A DNA stretch of 64,000 bases from Lepidostoma basale (Eukaryota > Arthropoda > Insecta > Trichoptera > Lepidostomatidae): positions 558,001 to 622,000 of the forward strand of contig JAHDVF020000980.1 of assembly GCA_022606425.2 (NCBI GenBank), in the 5' to 3' direction. Below, in pieces: positions 42,181-52,529 of this stretch (its first letter is position 1; every line of letters begins with the position of its first letter). The position numbers were made by a program, and so were the translations under genes. The notes under the pieces are model-generated. The model saw nothing but the letters and a program-made list of their open reading frames with translations. It was not told where the DNA came from and searched no databases.

Positions 42181-42322
42181 GAGAATTTATTTAACAATCT
42201 TCAATATGAGCAGAAAATAGCTCATTAATATGAATAAGGAATCTGGTCGTGTCCTGGCTCGAACCCAAGTCCCCTAGATCAGGAGACAAGCGTTCTAATC
42301 CCCTAGACCACCACCCGCTTAA
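42181..42322 (-). mobile_element. tRNA-derived SINE family S2, copy 2
   Basis: Same head and body as 40943-41075. It has an extra base in the D-arm (GGGGATTAGAACGC) and CTCCTGA where copy 1 has CTCCTAA. Confidence 0.75.
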
Positions 42323-42339
42323 AACAAGTTTAAAAGGCA

Positions 42340-43375
42340 AGCAAGTTCCAATATGTCTAAAAAGAAAAATGTTTGACTCATGTTTACCGCATATCTTGAC
42401 ATATAGTCTAGAGACAACTACCCTAACACCAAAAAGTACAGTGGAGAGAAGAAGGCTGAAGAAGAAGAAAAATTATTCTAAATTATTTTTGTTTGAATAA
42501 ATATAGTTAAACTTTGTGTAACAACACTTTTTATTTTTACTGAACTCAGACATGTTTCGGTTACAAGTAAACTTTATCAACAGTAAAATAAAACAGAGCG
42601 GTCACTTATATACTAAATGGAGATCGAGTTATGTATAAAAGTGAAAGGGGTATAATTAGGGTTGAAAAGAGGGAAGATGTAAAGGGAACATATCGAGTGG
42701 AAGGGGTATAATTAGCATTGAGGAGATGGGAGATGTAACGGGAACATATCGAGCATGGGAATTGAATTTAAATTTAATTGGTAAGACTGGTTGGACTGTT
42801 AAAATTGTATACATTGATAAAGGTTACTTGTAACTGAAACATGTCTGAGTTCAATAAAAAAAAAAGTGTTGTTACACAATGTAACTATATTTATTCAAAC
42901 AAAAATAATTTAGAATTATTTTTCTTCTTCTTCAGCCTTCTTCTCTCCACTGTTGTATATAGGCCTCTTCCATTTTCTTCCACTCGTCCCTGTTTTGTCC
43001 CTTCCACATTCTAAGTCATTCTAGCTATTTGGACAATATTGTCAGTCAATCATTAGGTGGCCTCCCGACACTCCTTTGTTTTGTTCAAGGCATCCACTGA
43101 AGTATTCTGGATGTCCATCGGGTATTGCCCTGTCTTGCTTTATGTTCAACCCATTGCCACTTTAATTAAGCTGTACGATCCATGATGTCGGCAACTTTGG
43201 TTCGGCGTCTTATTTTTTCATTTCTTTTTTGTCTCGGAGACTCACGCCGAAAATTTACCTGTCCATGAATCGTTGTGTGATTTTTGGTTTATGGATACTT
43301 TTTGATGTTAAGGTGGTTGTCTCTAGACTATATGTCAGGATATGCGGTATACACGAGTCAAACATTTTTCATTAA
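42340..43375. mobile_element. Inverted RTE-8 arms around a PLE-type core
   Basis: 42340-42478 (+) holds RTE-8 (VPICLKRKMFDSCLPHIL, ETTTLTPKS) joined by deletion to its 3' end (GTGGAGAGAAGAAGGCTGAA). 42915-43375 (-) holds the longer partner (SLETTTLTSKSIHKPKITQR-like, REPKLPTSWIVQLN-like). Between them ~95-bp arms, TTTGTTTGAATAAATATAGT ... ACACTTTTT, are inverted at 42486-42530 and 42845-42905. Each carries a decayed hammerhead-like motif, with GTTACTTGTAAC before TGAAACATGTC near 42822-42850. The whole is a large foldback. Confidence 0.65.
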
Positions 43376-43499
43376 TACAAAGCGTTACTATATTTATTCA
43401 CAACATAAATGTTATGTTATAACTGAAACATGTCGGTGTTAAGTGTTTGTAATACTATGTGTAATTATATTTATTCAAATATGTTTCTATATTATTTTG

Positions 43500-43860
43500 A
43501 ATTTTGTTATGATTATTGCCATCTTTGGAATTTCCTGGAGAGACCACATCACGAATGAGGAAGTTCTTCAAGGAATCGAAGGAGGAAGGCACCTGCTCAG
43601 GACCTTGTCCGAAAGGCGTGCAAGATGGATCGGCCATGTAATACGTCAAGAAAGTCTCTTGCATGCCATAATGGAGGGTATGATCGAGGGGACAAACTCT
43701 AGGGGACGCCCACGCCGAGAGTACCTGGAGGACCTGTTGGTGGACGTACGCTGTTCATCATATGCAAATCTCAAAAGAGCCGCACAAGACAGGGAAAAAT
43801 GGAAGAGAATAATGGAGGAAATTGCTGCAAACCAATCCCAGGATTGAAACCAGAGAAGAG
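43500..43860 (+). mobile_element. RTE-4 LINE 3' fragment
   Basis: GISWRDHITNEEVLQGIEGG, RHLLRTLSERRARWIGHVIR, MEGMIEGTNSRGRPRREYLE and DLLVDVRCSSYANLKRAAQD, unbroken for 134 residues. It is almost the same as the copy at 48085-48552, so both are recent. An RTE-1 stub follows at 44040-44170 (NIKCQPCTRMLRNRE-like, ending GACGTGATGG). Confidence 0.85.
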
Positions 43861-44171
43861 AAGAAGATTGCCATACAATATTCAACAAACAAAAAAAATA
43901 ACAATGAAACTTAATGTACAATTTTATTACCATGAATGTTTCGGGGTTGCAACTAGATTATTAGATTAGGTTAGTTATCACGTAATTTTCAAAATTTAAA
44001 TTTAAAATTAAAAAAAATAATAAGTGCAATACAAATTACGTTTAATCAATCTAATATTAAATGTCAGCCATGTACTCGTATGTTGAGGAATCGAGAGAAA
44101 ATATTTCGGAATTGAATTGTGTAGCGGTAAATTTTTTTCCTAGCCTTTCCGAGAGACGACGTGATGGTAAT

Positions 44172-44567
<396 letters not shown>

Positions 44568-44660
44568 TTATAAAAGCGGAATATTTCATATCAAGGATCA
44601 ACGAGTCATGAATACAATTGAAAACTTTGATAAGAAGCCATTACTTAGTGGTTGGACATA

Positions 44661-45003
44661 CAGTAGGGTCTCGGTATTCCGACCTCCCGAGTTATCCGAC
44701 CTACCGGGGCAATGCCCCTTTCCTTTACCCGACTGCACGCATTATATTCGCGCGCCAGGCGACAGTCCTCAGTGCTTACGTAGTCTTTTGCATGTTTTAT
44801 TACTTTGCCGTAAGTGCATTTTGATGTTTTAGTTCGTTACATTCAGTTATGTTACCTACATGTATCAATTTGAAAAGTTTTCGATGTGCAAATAAAATTA
44901 ATACATTTTCAATGTCGTTTTTATCATTTTCCGTGTTATCCGACCTTTTCGCTTATCCGACCTTGCCGCGGCCGGTTTAGGTCGGATAATCGAGACTCTA
45001 CTG
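44661..45003. mobile_element. pogo/Tigger-like MITE in protease intron 4
   Basis: 343 bp between TA duplications (44659-44660 and 45004-45005). Inverted ends: CAGTAGGGTCTCGGTATTCC left, CAGTAGAGTCTCGATTATCC from the right, both followed by GACC. Such ends are typical of pogo-type elements. A second GTTATCCGACC box lies inside each end. No transposase. An RTE-3 3' stub (GATCTGTGACACAGAAATCA) follows at 45185-45280. Confidence 0.85.
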
Positions 45004-45394
45004 TATTTAACATTTAATTAAATACTTTTTGTACTTGTTATACAATCACTTTATTTGTGAGGCGAAGGAAGTGGTTGTATACCAATTACAAAAAGTGTTT
45101 AATTAAGTATACAATTGAAATCGTCTTTTTTATAGAAATGAAAAAAAGATCATGCTCTAGCAAGGCAAAACATGTCATATCTTGAAATAAATCGTGTTTT
45201 TTATTCTTCTTCTTCTTTTAAAAGATCTGACGATCTGTGACACAGAAATCAGGTCTCCTCGGATGATGTAGACCAGCTATCTCTCCATGCAATGCGAAAC
45301 ATGTAACTCCCGTATAATTAAATTAATCTTCCAGAAAGCCTTCCGTTTCCTAGACCATCACTTTTCTACATTTTATCGATAAAGCATAATTGAA

Positions 45395-45935
45395 TTATAA
45401 CTAACCAACCTTCACGCCGTCTCCCCGAAGGGGTAGGCAGAAAGAATGGACTCCCACACTTTTCTTTCCTGACATGTTTCTCTCGCTTTCTCAACATTAC
45501 ATCGTGTCATGCACGCGCGTCTATTCCTCTGACTCCTCACATGGCCGACATTCAATATTTGATTTATTTGATCGTGCCACGTTTTCCTCGGTCTTCCTCT
45601 TTTTCTGGTTCCATTTACATCACTTACATATAATTTTTTTACCATTCTTTCTTCATTCATTCTTTCCATATGTCCAAACCATCTTAATGATCCTTTCATT
45701 ATTTTGTTCATGACACCATCATTCGCACCGCATTCACTTATTATATTTTCATTCGACACTATCATACACAGAGTATTCACACATTCGTCTAAGAGATCTC
45801 TTTTCTACTGCATTTATTCTACTTTCATCCTTATTTTGCCAGTTCCATGCTTCGCTTCCATACATAAGGGTCGGTTGAAGAACACCATTTTGCACTGCCA
45901 TTCTAGCTTTTTTGGATAGGTTTCAACGCCAAACG
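45395..45935 (-). mobile_element. RTE-1 LINE 3' fragment in protease intron 4
   Basis: The - strand encodes SECGANDGVMNKIMKGSLRW, FGHMERMNEERMVKKLYVSD, RKRGRPRKTWHDQINQILNV, SQRNRRACMTRC and SILSAYPFGETA. Small deletions at DRVSN and CMNVEE. The tail has only TTGGTTAG. Close to the copy at 3199. Confidence 0.85.
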
Positions 45936-46088
45936 CATAAGAAGTTGTTTTTATTTAGATATTCTCTTATCTAATAATGTCCACGGACATCCGATTGACA
46001 ATCCCTGGTAAAATAATTCAATGAAATATTTCCTTTCACATGTTGCATTAACATTTTAATATATTAAAAAAATGATTTTAGATTTTAC

Positions 46089-46220
46089 CATGCAGAATTT
46101 CGTTTCTGAATCGCCAATCGTACACAAATTGGATTGATCCAATCCTGGAATCTTATTTTGACACGTGCCAAGCGGTTGGATATGAACGCGCATCGTCTTT
46201 AGATTATTTGGCGATGTTTC
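46089..46220 (-). CDS. Serine-protease-like gene 1, exon 4
   Basis: 44 codons, phase 0 on both sides, acceptor TTTGTTTCAG, donor GTAAAA. It encodes ETSPNNLKTMRVHIQPLGTC, QNKIPGLDQS and NLCTIGDSETKFCM. The two Cys of TCQNK and NLCTI are the C168/C182 pair. The final KFCM supplies Cys191 and residue 192, and position 189 aligns with Lys. No alternative donor was found that would supply the missing Gly193. Confidence 0.88.
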
Positions 46221-46244
46221 CTGAAACAAAAAAATATTTATTAT

Positions 46245-46900
46245 ACTAACTAACTAACTAACCATCACGCCGTCTCTCCGAAAGAGTAGGGAGAAAGAAT
46301 GGACTGTCACACTTTACTGATGCGGCACTCCATCCTTCGCTTTTCGCTCCGCGGGAGACGCGGTGTGATGGGTTGCGAACCTCATCGCCACCAATAGGCA
46401 TCTCCAACGCGCACTTCGATCGTCCAACACCCACAAAATAAATCTAAAACAAATAATATAAAATACAATGATATTAAATAAAATAACAAAATAAAAATAA
46501 TTTAACACAAAATGTTCTTTTTAGATGGTGCACATAGTGTCTGTTTAATTTATGTTCCACGTATCCACCGTTTATTTAATTTAGCACATAATGTAATAAC
46601 ACATAATGTTTTTTTCGATGTTGCACATGTCGACATGGACGATCCGGACTTTTGTGTTTATTTAATTTATGTTACACGTATTCACCGTTTTTTTAATTAT
46701 CTGTAATAAGGCTCTTAACCAGCAAGATCTTAAAAATAATATTGAAGAAATTATTCAAATTATTCAAATTGTCATTGGAACAAATGATAAATTTATTTTT
46801 ACACCTGTCAAAATTCTTTATAAAAACGAAAAAACTTACATAATTTTAATAGCAAAACAGAATATTATATACTTATTATATGTATGTTTAAACTGAAAAT
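46245..46900 (-). mobile_element. Family B non-autonomous repeat, fullest copy
   Basis: On the - strand a long AT-rich 5' part (GGTGTAAAAATAAATTTATC, CGTCCATGTCGACATGTGC) leads to TTTTGTGGGTGTTGGACGAT, GGCGATGAGGTTCGCAACCC and ATCACACCGCGTCTCCCGCG. Then GGAGTGCCGCATCAGTAAAG passes into the RTE-1 terminus (GTGTGACAGTCCATTCTTTC, GAGACGGCGTGATGGTTAG) and TTAG repeats. Only the last ~60 bases are shared with RTE-1. No frame. Confidence 0.8.
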
Positions 46901-46984
46901 AGAACTTTTCATGCGTGTACGAAGCTTCTGGGTTCTAAGTTACTCAGCAGGAATACCAAACCTTTGATACAAAAGACATTAGTC

Positions 46985-47150
46985 TGTGTCAGCACAATTT
47001 CATATAAGACCGGTAGTCACCAACGGCTGTGAGACATGGTCTCTAACGCAGAGAGAGGAAGGCAGGCTGGCAGTTTTTGAGAGGAAAATTCTGGGAAAAA
47101 TTATTTGGACCCATGTTGGAGGATGGGAATCAAAATAAATCTTGATATTG
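46985..47150 (+). mobile_element. RTE-type fragment
   Basis: Encodes RPVVTNGCETWSLTQREEGR and LAVFERKILGKIIWTHVG. The pattern matches RTE-clade carboxy segments, but it is too short to place in a lineage. Confidence 0.65.
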
Positions 47151-47159
47151 AAGTACTTA

Positions 47160-47440
47160 TTAACCTTTCGATAAAATAAAAACGAGCGTTCCGGTGATGG
47201 GTAGCCAGTACGATAAAAAATAAGCGATTTTAAATCGGAAAAATAACTCATCCCCTTAATTAATTATAATTGAAGTAAAACATTATAATTGTTGAGATTT
47301 CTTTGCTGAAAACAATAAAAAAAAATCTGGCATCGCTCACGGAACGGGCATAGGTCCACTCTGGTTGCAAGCCCGAGAGCTACTGCCGGCGGCAGTGAGA
47401 ACATTGATCTCCTCGCGCTTCCACAATGAAGTATGCAAGA
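47160..47440 (+). repeat. Dispersed repeat family K, copy 2
   Basis: Second copy of 34625-34950, with a 12-base insertion (TCCACTCTGGTT) after GGGCATAGG and a small duplication in CTGCCGGCGGCAG. It is followed by jockey-like LINE sequence. Confidence 0.7.
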
Positions 47441-47735
47441 GTGAGATGCAATTATAGTGTCGCCAACCTGCCTCTGGTGACACCGGTGGGAAGAGCGATT
47501 AATCTGCTGAACGCGGACTCCTCGGAGATCAACGTCTTTCATATTAGTGAAAGTACGTTCAGAAGGCAAACACTCTTAATTCTGGAGAGTATCCTGTCTT
47601 CCTAATGTTGAACTATCTCTCATGCGTTTCAGGTAGTATACTATACACAATATATTATTTTACCTGTTCTCAATAGATGCCTTAAAAATACATTTTGTAT
47701 TGTCTGTTGATGAAATAAACTGATTTGATTTGAAT
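47440..47735 (+). mobile_element. Jockey-like LINE 3' end
   Basis: NLPLVTPVGRAINLLNADSS, EINVFHISESTFRRQTLLIL and ESILSS-stop, then a UTR with ATATTATTTTACCTGTTCTC and the end GATGAAATAAACTGATTTGATTTG. The tail is GATTT repeats. It is in protease intron 3. Confidence 0.82.
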
Positions 47736-47814
47736 AGTTTGGAGACTCCTGATGTAAAGTATTATAATCTTTATGCAATTTCGGTGACAACTGTCAATAG
47801 ATTAATTATCTTAC

Positions 47815-48070
47815 CTCACTTGTCATTTCCCACCCAGTAGCGATGACATTGTCAACTTCATCGTTGAAGTTTTCATCTGGTAATTTAACAGATTTAACGT
47901 TGTCATTAAATACAAAAGGACCCTCGATCTGAAGCAGGCCGACGTCATTGATGGGTGGACTTGGTGCAAATCCTCTGTGCACAAATGTATTCTTTACTTT
48001 GAAGACTTGGCTAGATTTGTCATCTAGCACCCTGGACCCAACAGCCACACTCAAGTCTTTTGTGTTTGCG
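47815..48070 (-). CDS. Serine-protease-like gene 1, exon 3 (Asp102)
   Basis: 256 bp, acceptor ATGTTTCCAG, donor GTAAGA; it starts with the last base of a codon shared with exon 2 and ends in phase 0. It encodes ANTKDLSVAVGSRVLDDKSS, QVFKVKNTFVHRGFAPSPPI, NDVGLLQIEGPFVFNDNVKS and VKLPDENFNDEVDNVIATGW, then EMTSE. The Asp of NDVGLL is the triad aspartate. TGWEMTS replaces the usual TGWG. It is about 80% identical at protein level to gene 2 exon 3 by hand count. Confidence 0.9.
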
Positions 48071-48084
48071 CTGGAAACATATTA

Positions 48085-48552
48085 ATTCAAAAATGTCAAT
48101 ACGCACGTGAATACCTCATCAAGACCTATGTATGGAGTATCTTGATGTACGGCTGCGAGACATGGTGCCTATCCGAAAGAGATAAGCGGAGACTAGAGGC
48201 TTTTGAGATGTGGTCCTATAGAAGACTATTAAGAATTTCCTGGAGAGACCACATCACGAATGAGGAAGTTCTTCAAGGAATCGAAGGAGGAAGGCACCTG
48301 CTCAGGACCTTGTTCGAAAGGCGTGCAAGATGGATCGGCCATGTAATACGTCAAGAACGTCTCTTGCATGCCATAATGGAGGTTATGACCGAGGGGACAT
48401 ACTCCAGGGGACGCCCACGCCGAGAGTACCTGGAGGACCTGTTGGTGGACGTGCGCTGCTCATCATATGCAGATTTCAAAAGAACCGCGCAAGACAGGGA
48501 AGAATGGAAGAAATTGCTGCCAACCAATCCGAGGATTGAAACTTTCTAACTA
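48085..48552 (+). mobile_element. RTE-4 LINE 3' fragment in protease intron 2
   Basis: IKTYVWSILMYGCETWCLSE, RDKRRLEAFEMWSYRRLLRI, SWRDHITNEEVLQGIEGGRH, RRARWIGHVIRQERLLHAI, SRGRPRREYLEDLLVDVRCS and TAQDREEWKKLLPTNPRIET, open to its stop and followed by CTAACTAACTAACC. Young copy. Confidence 0.88.
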
Positions 48553-48559
48553 ACTAACC

Positions 48560-48900
48560 GAATAATGTTCAGGATCCCATGGACAGACAGAGTGACGAAC
48601 ACAGAATTAGTAAATAGAGAGCTGCTGACATTGATCAAAGTCCGCAAGATTTCATATCTGGGTCACGTTCTATGAGGTTCAAAATATCGCCTGCTGCATC
48701 TAATTTTAAAGGGAAAAATAGAAGGCCGCAGGGGGGCAGGAAGAAGGCAGATCTCTTGGCTGCGCAATGTGAGGGAATGGACGGGAATCGTAACTGTGGA
48801 GGAGCTATTCCGGACAGCGCAGTATAGGGAAGAGTTTACCAGAGTGATCGCCAACGTCGGGGGGACCTGACAGGGCACTTTACGAAGAAGAAGAATAGGT
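48560..48900 (+). mobile_element. RTE-5 LINE 3' fragment in protease intron 2
   Basis: FRIPWTDRVTNTELVNREL-like, KVRKISYLGHVL, a stop, LLHLILKGKIEGRRGAGRRQ, ISWLRNVREWTGIVTVEELF and RTAQYREEFTRVIANVGGT, then a GAAGAAGAAGAATAG tail. Confidence 0.85.
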
Positions 48901-48919
48901 ACGCATGAAAATAGTTTAA

Positions 48920-49630
48920 AAACAACAACAATCACAAACCATAACGCCGTTTCCCGGAAAGGGTGTGCAGTGATAATGGACCGCCACACTACTATAATAT
49001 ATCAAGACATACTTCTATAGATTCCTCCACATTAATTCAGCGTGCGCGTGCACGTGCACGTCGTCATACGTCATACGTGCACGTCAATTATTCCTGCATC
49101 TAACATGGCCGACCTTTTAAATGTAATTGATTTTGTAATGCCATGTTTTCCTCGATCTTCCTCTATTTCTAGTTCCATTTACATCGTTGACATATAATTT
49201 TTTTGCCATTATTAACTCATTCATTCTTTCTATATGTCCAAACCATCTTAATGATCCATTCATTATTTTGTTCATAACACCATCATTCGCACCGCATTCA
49301 CTTCTTATATTTTCATTCCACACTCTATCATACACAGGGGGTCCACACATTTGTCTAAAATATCTCATTTCTACTGCATTAATTCTACTTTCATCCTTAT
49401 TTTGCCAGTTCCATGCTTTGCTTCCATACATAAGGGTCGGTAGAAGAACAGCATTGTGCACTGCCTTTCTAGAGTTTTGGATAGGTTTTTGTTTGCGATG
49501 ACAACTTTAAGTGGACCATTCACTTTGTTGCCTGCTCCAATCCTTATTTCAATATCCCTCTCGACTCGCCGATACACGAACTCATCTACTTGCTCCAAAT
49601 TTGATATTGTGTAAGAATATTGCTTTTGAT
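48920..49630 (-). mobile_element. RTE-1 LINE fragment in protease intron 2
   Basis: The tail side is CAACAACAACAATCACAAACC (TTTG/TTG type). The coding part is MHNAVLLPTLMYGSKAWNWQ, FRQMCGPPVYDRVWNENIRS, GSLRWFGHIERMNE and RNRGRSRKTW, with NLEQVDEFVYRRVERDIEIR upstream after a deletion. An ACGTGCACGTGCACGTCGTC-type microduplication lies near 49045-49090. It ends ~15 bases from exon 2. Confidence 0.8.
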
Positions 49631-49645
49631 AAGTTTGATACATAC

Positions 49646-49808
49646 TGATCCAAACAATGCGTGGCAGTCAAAACCCAGTTTTCGTTTATGATTGCCCCAG
49701 CGCAGATGTGCTTGTCGAATTGTCTTATCGACACCTGGTACTTGGCCTCATCATCCTTCGCATCTTCCACTCCGTCAGGTTCTTGTCTCTTCGCACGGGG
49801 TTCACTGA
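49646..49808 (-). CDS. Serine-protease-like gene 1, exon 2 (His57)
   Basis: 163 bp, acceptor TCATTTTGCAG, donor GTATGT. It opens with two bases of a split codon and ends two bases into CAC (His), completed by exon 3. It encodes SEPRAKRQEPDGVEDAKDDE, AKYQVSIRQFDKHICAGAII and NENWVLTATHCLD. THC holds the triad His and the C42/C58 pair is present. Where active S1 enzymes have R-IVGGEDA, this has KRQEPDGVEDA. No Ile/Val-Gly-Gly terminus can be released, so classical zymogen activation is not possible. Upstream, 49809-49950 is conserved with gene 2 and may contain exon 1. No frame there gives a convincing signal peptide with a phase-1 donor, so the start is left open. Confidence 0.88.
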
Positions 49809-49959
49809 CTGCAAAATGATGACCAGAATTAATTTTAAAGTTATTAATAGCCATATCTATTGGGTATTCTCTTGTTCTCTGAAGAAGATTAAAAACAAAG
49901 TGAACATAGCTGGCCAACATTCACCACAAAACTCATGTTCCAGAACTTAAACTAACTAT

Positions 49960-50250
49960 CATGTCGATTAACCGAAGTGGAACGACTAGCGAGACTGAAG
50001 TGGCAATGGACGGGTCATCGGGACGGAGGCAATGGAGGATAGATGGACCCAGAAAATAATAAGGTGGAGACCACGGGAGAATCGTCGGCAGGCCGCAAAA
50101 AAGGTGGGCCGACGACATTGCTACCATGGGCAGGGGGGGGGGAAATGTGGCTGCGACTGGCAGAAGATAGAGACGAGTGGAAGGGAAAGGAAGAGGCCTA
50201 TGTCCAGCAGTGGACCAATAAAGGCTGACGAAGAAAAATAAGAAGAAAAA
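49960..50250 (+). mobile_element. RTE-8 LINE 3' fragment
   Basis: VERLARLKWQWTGHRDG-like, EDRWTQKIIRWRPRENRRQA, KKVGRRHCYHGQGGG (a broken GRPxxRWADD) and DRDEWKGKEEAYVQQWTNKG, then a GACGAAGAAAAATAAGAAG tail. Confidence 0.75.
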
Positions 50251-50264
50251 CCGAAGTGGTGAGT

Positions 50265-50420
50265 CAAAAGAAAGGACCTGGTATTATATTTTCTATACAA
50301 CGCATTGGTTCGGAGCAGACTCGAAAGTGGTTCTGTGATATGGAGTCCTCACGAGGCGATATATTCCGTTATGCTGGAGAAGGTTCAGAAAAAAGGGCCT
50401 TCATCTCAGATGTTCTTAGT
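50265..50420 (+). mobile_element. Jockey-like LINE fragment
   Basis: LYNALVRSRLESGSVIWSPH then EAIYSVMLEKVQKK in the second frame. It is nearly identical in DNA to 53905-54010. Confidence 0.75.
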
Positions 50421-50839
50421 AGACCCTATTACATATAATATTAAAAAATATTATTAAAAAAGGTTTATTACAACTCAAAACGTTTCCGGTGATTAACAAA
50501 AATACCACAACTAACACAGCGGTCATGTTGCAGTTCGAAAATACTGTTCTGATACTCTTAAGCGCTTTATTTTTATAGTTCCGACTTATAATCTCTGATT
50601 CGATTAATTATTTTTTCCAATATAGCATTTTCCAGTAAGCGGTGAAATATGACGAATCATAGATAAGTAAAATTAACTTTTTAGTTTATGAATGTTTCAC
50701 GTCCCTGACGTAATGAACTTTACTAATTATACTTTACTAATTAGATATAGTTTTGTTATTGATGGTTGAGGTATTGGCTTTGTAAAACTCCATTATAAAC
50801 ATTTTCGGAAATTCTAAAGACAGACGTAATATTTTCAAA
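50421..50839. other. Unassigned AT-rich stretch
   Basis: Mostly unassigned. AAAACGTTTCCGGTGATTAA near 50478 may be a decayed PLE terminus. Confidence 0.3.
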
Positions 50840-50925
50840 CAAAGTGGAATCTACCAGATTAATTGTGAGGATTGTGATGCCGTATATATTGGAAAGACAG
50901 GTCGATCATTTTTATAGAGTTTATC
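50840..50925 (+). mobile_element. Penelope-like GIY-YIG domain start
   Basis: Encodes QSGIYQINCEDCDAVYIGKT then GRSFL. The GIY ... YIG pair separated by ten residues with C-x-x-C between is the start of the PLE endonuclease. It is cut at 50925 by the RTE-2 tail. Confidence 0.85.
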
Positions 50926-51650
50926 TTCTTCTTCTTCTTCTTCTTCCTCAGCCTATTCCAGTCCACTTCTGGACAAAGGCCTCCTCCATTCGCTTCCATG
51001 TCACTCTGTCTTGTACAGACTGCATCCAGGTTATTCCGACGTGTCTGTTCAGATCATCCTTCTACCTATTTGCGGTCGCCCCGCACTTCTCTTTGCCGTC
51101 CACGGTCTCCAAGTTAGCAGTATTTTTATTCATTTTTCATCTGAGCTTCTGATTATGTAACTTTTCCATTGCCATTTTAGAGTCGCCACCCGGTGGATAG
51201 TGTCAGTGACCTTTGTTTTTTTTCTCACCGTATCTTTTCTGACTCTGTCTCTTAGGCTCTTTGCTAACATGGCTCTTTCCAAGGCTCTTTGGGTTACTCG
51301 TAGTTTCTCGGCACTTTGTTCGGACAATGTTACAGTTTCAAGACCATAAGTACCAACTGGCAGAACGCATGCTTCAAATACTTTACGTTTCAGGTTGATC
51401 GGTATTTTCCGGTTTTTAAGGATGTAACCCATGTTTCCAAAAGCTGCCCAGCTTAGTTCAATTCTTTTTTTTAGCTCTGTGGTTTGGTAATCTCGGCCCA
51501 ATCGAATATTGTGTCCCTGGTATGTATTGTATATTCTTGGACATTCTCAATTCTGTTGCCATCCAAGTTGATTTACAAACCTTTCCGTGCCGATCACCTT
51601 GGTCTTTGCCAGGTTCCTATTCAAACCTACAGAACAGGTTATATTAACCA
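50926..51650 (-). mobile_element. RTE-2 LINE 3' fragment
   Basis: ENVQEYTIHTRDTIRLGRDY-like, TTELKKRIELSWAAFGNMGY, LKRKVFEACVLPVGTYGLET, QSAEKLRVTQRALERAMLAK, DRVRKDTVRKKTKVTDTIHR and LKWQWKSYIIRSSDEK, then the GRPxxRW part and a TTCTTCTTCTTC-type 3' run at 50929-50946. GYIL keeps the frame; W-x-GH is lost (WKSYII). Confidence 0.85.
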
Positions 51651-52155
51651 AAAATTTCATACAAAAACAGAAACGTCTTTTCGGAAACGTCGAATCATTG
51701 TGTGAATTTTGACTTTCATTTCTAAACCAAAAACACTTTTTTTTTTAATATAGCAAATAATTCCCAAAAATTAGAGAAATTAGAAAATTTTGAAATTTTA
51801 AAGGTATAGAAATGTAAATTGAATGATATAAATAACCAAATTCCAGCTTATTCCCCATTAGTATAAAGTAGAGTAAAAACTTTTCCTCTATACAATCTAG
51901 CAAAAAAAAAAAAATAATACTACCTTCAACTTTTGTCACCATTCTTATTAATGTAATCTAAATCATTTTATTGTTTATCGTCTTTAATTTAAAATGTTTC
52001 ATGAATGAATGAATTGTATGAATTCAAAATGACATTTGATAATGCCTTATAAGGGCGATACATGTCATTCCCATAAAATATAATTGAACTTCTAAAAAAC
52101 TGACGTTTTCATTCTTATTAATTATTTAATACGAAGTTTTATATCATTGTTCAAG
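51651..52155. other. Unassigned AT-rich stretch
   Basis: No gene was recognised. 52040-52085 (CTTATAAGGGCGATACATGTC, CCCATAAAATATAATTG) resembles 62240-62280, a decayed PLE-like terminus. Confidence 0.35.
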
Positions 52156-52159
52156 AAAC

Positions 52160-52500
52160 AATAAATATACTATGACCAAAATTATGAAAGAATCGCTGCG
52201 TTGCCGTTGGTTCGGATATTTGGAGCGCATGGGTGGAGAAAGAATGGTTAAGAAAGTATACTTTAACAATGTAAATAGAGTAAGGAGTCGAGGTAGACCG
52301 AGGAAAACATGGTATTGCCAAATTAATCTAATTTTAAAATTTGGTCATGTTAGAAGTCGAAAGAATCGACGTGCGTTTATGACTCGTTGTATGAACGTGG
52401 AGGAATCAAGAGAGGTGTGTCACGATAGAGTGGTCTGGTGGTTCATTCTCTCTGCCTACCCCTACGGGGAAATGGCGTGATAGTTTGTTGTTATTGTTTT
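52160..52500 (+). mobile_element. RTE-1 LINE 3' fragment, TTG tail
   Basis: MTKIMKESLRCRWFGYLERM, GGERMVKKVYFNNVNRVRSR, GRPRKTWYCQINLILKFGHV, RSRKNRRAFMTRCMNVEESR and FILSAYPYGEMA, open for 102 residues, then GTGATAGTTTGTTGTTATTG. Confidence 0.85.
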
Positions 52501-52529
52501 TAGCGTCATTGTATAGTTTATAGTTAGAA

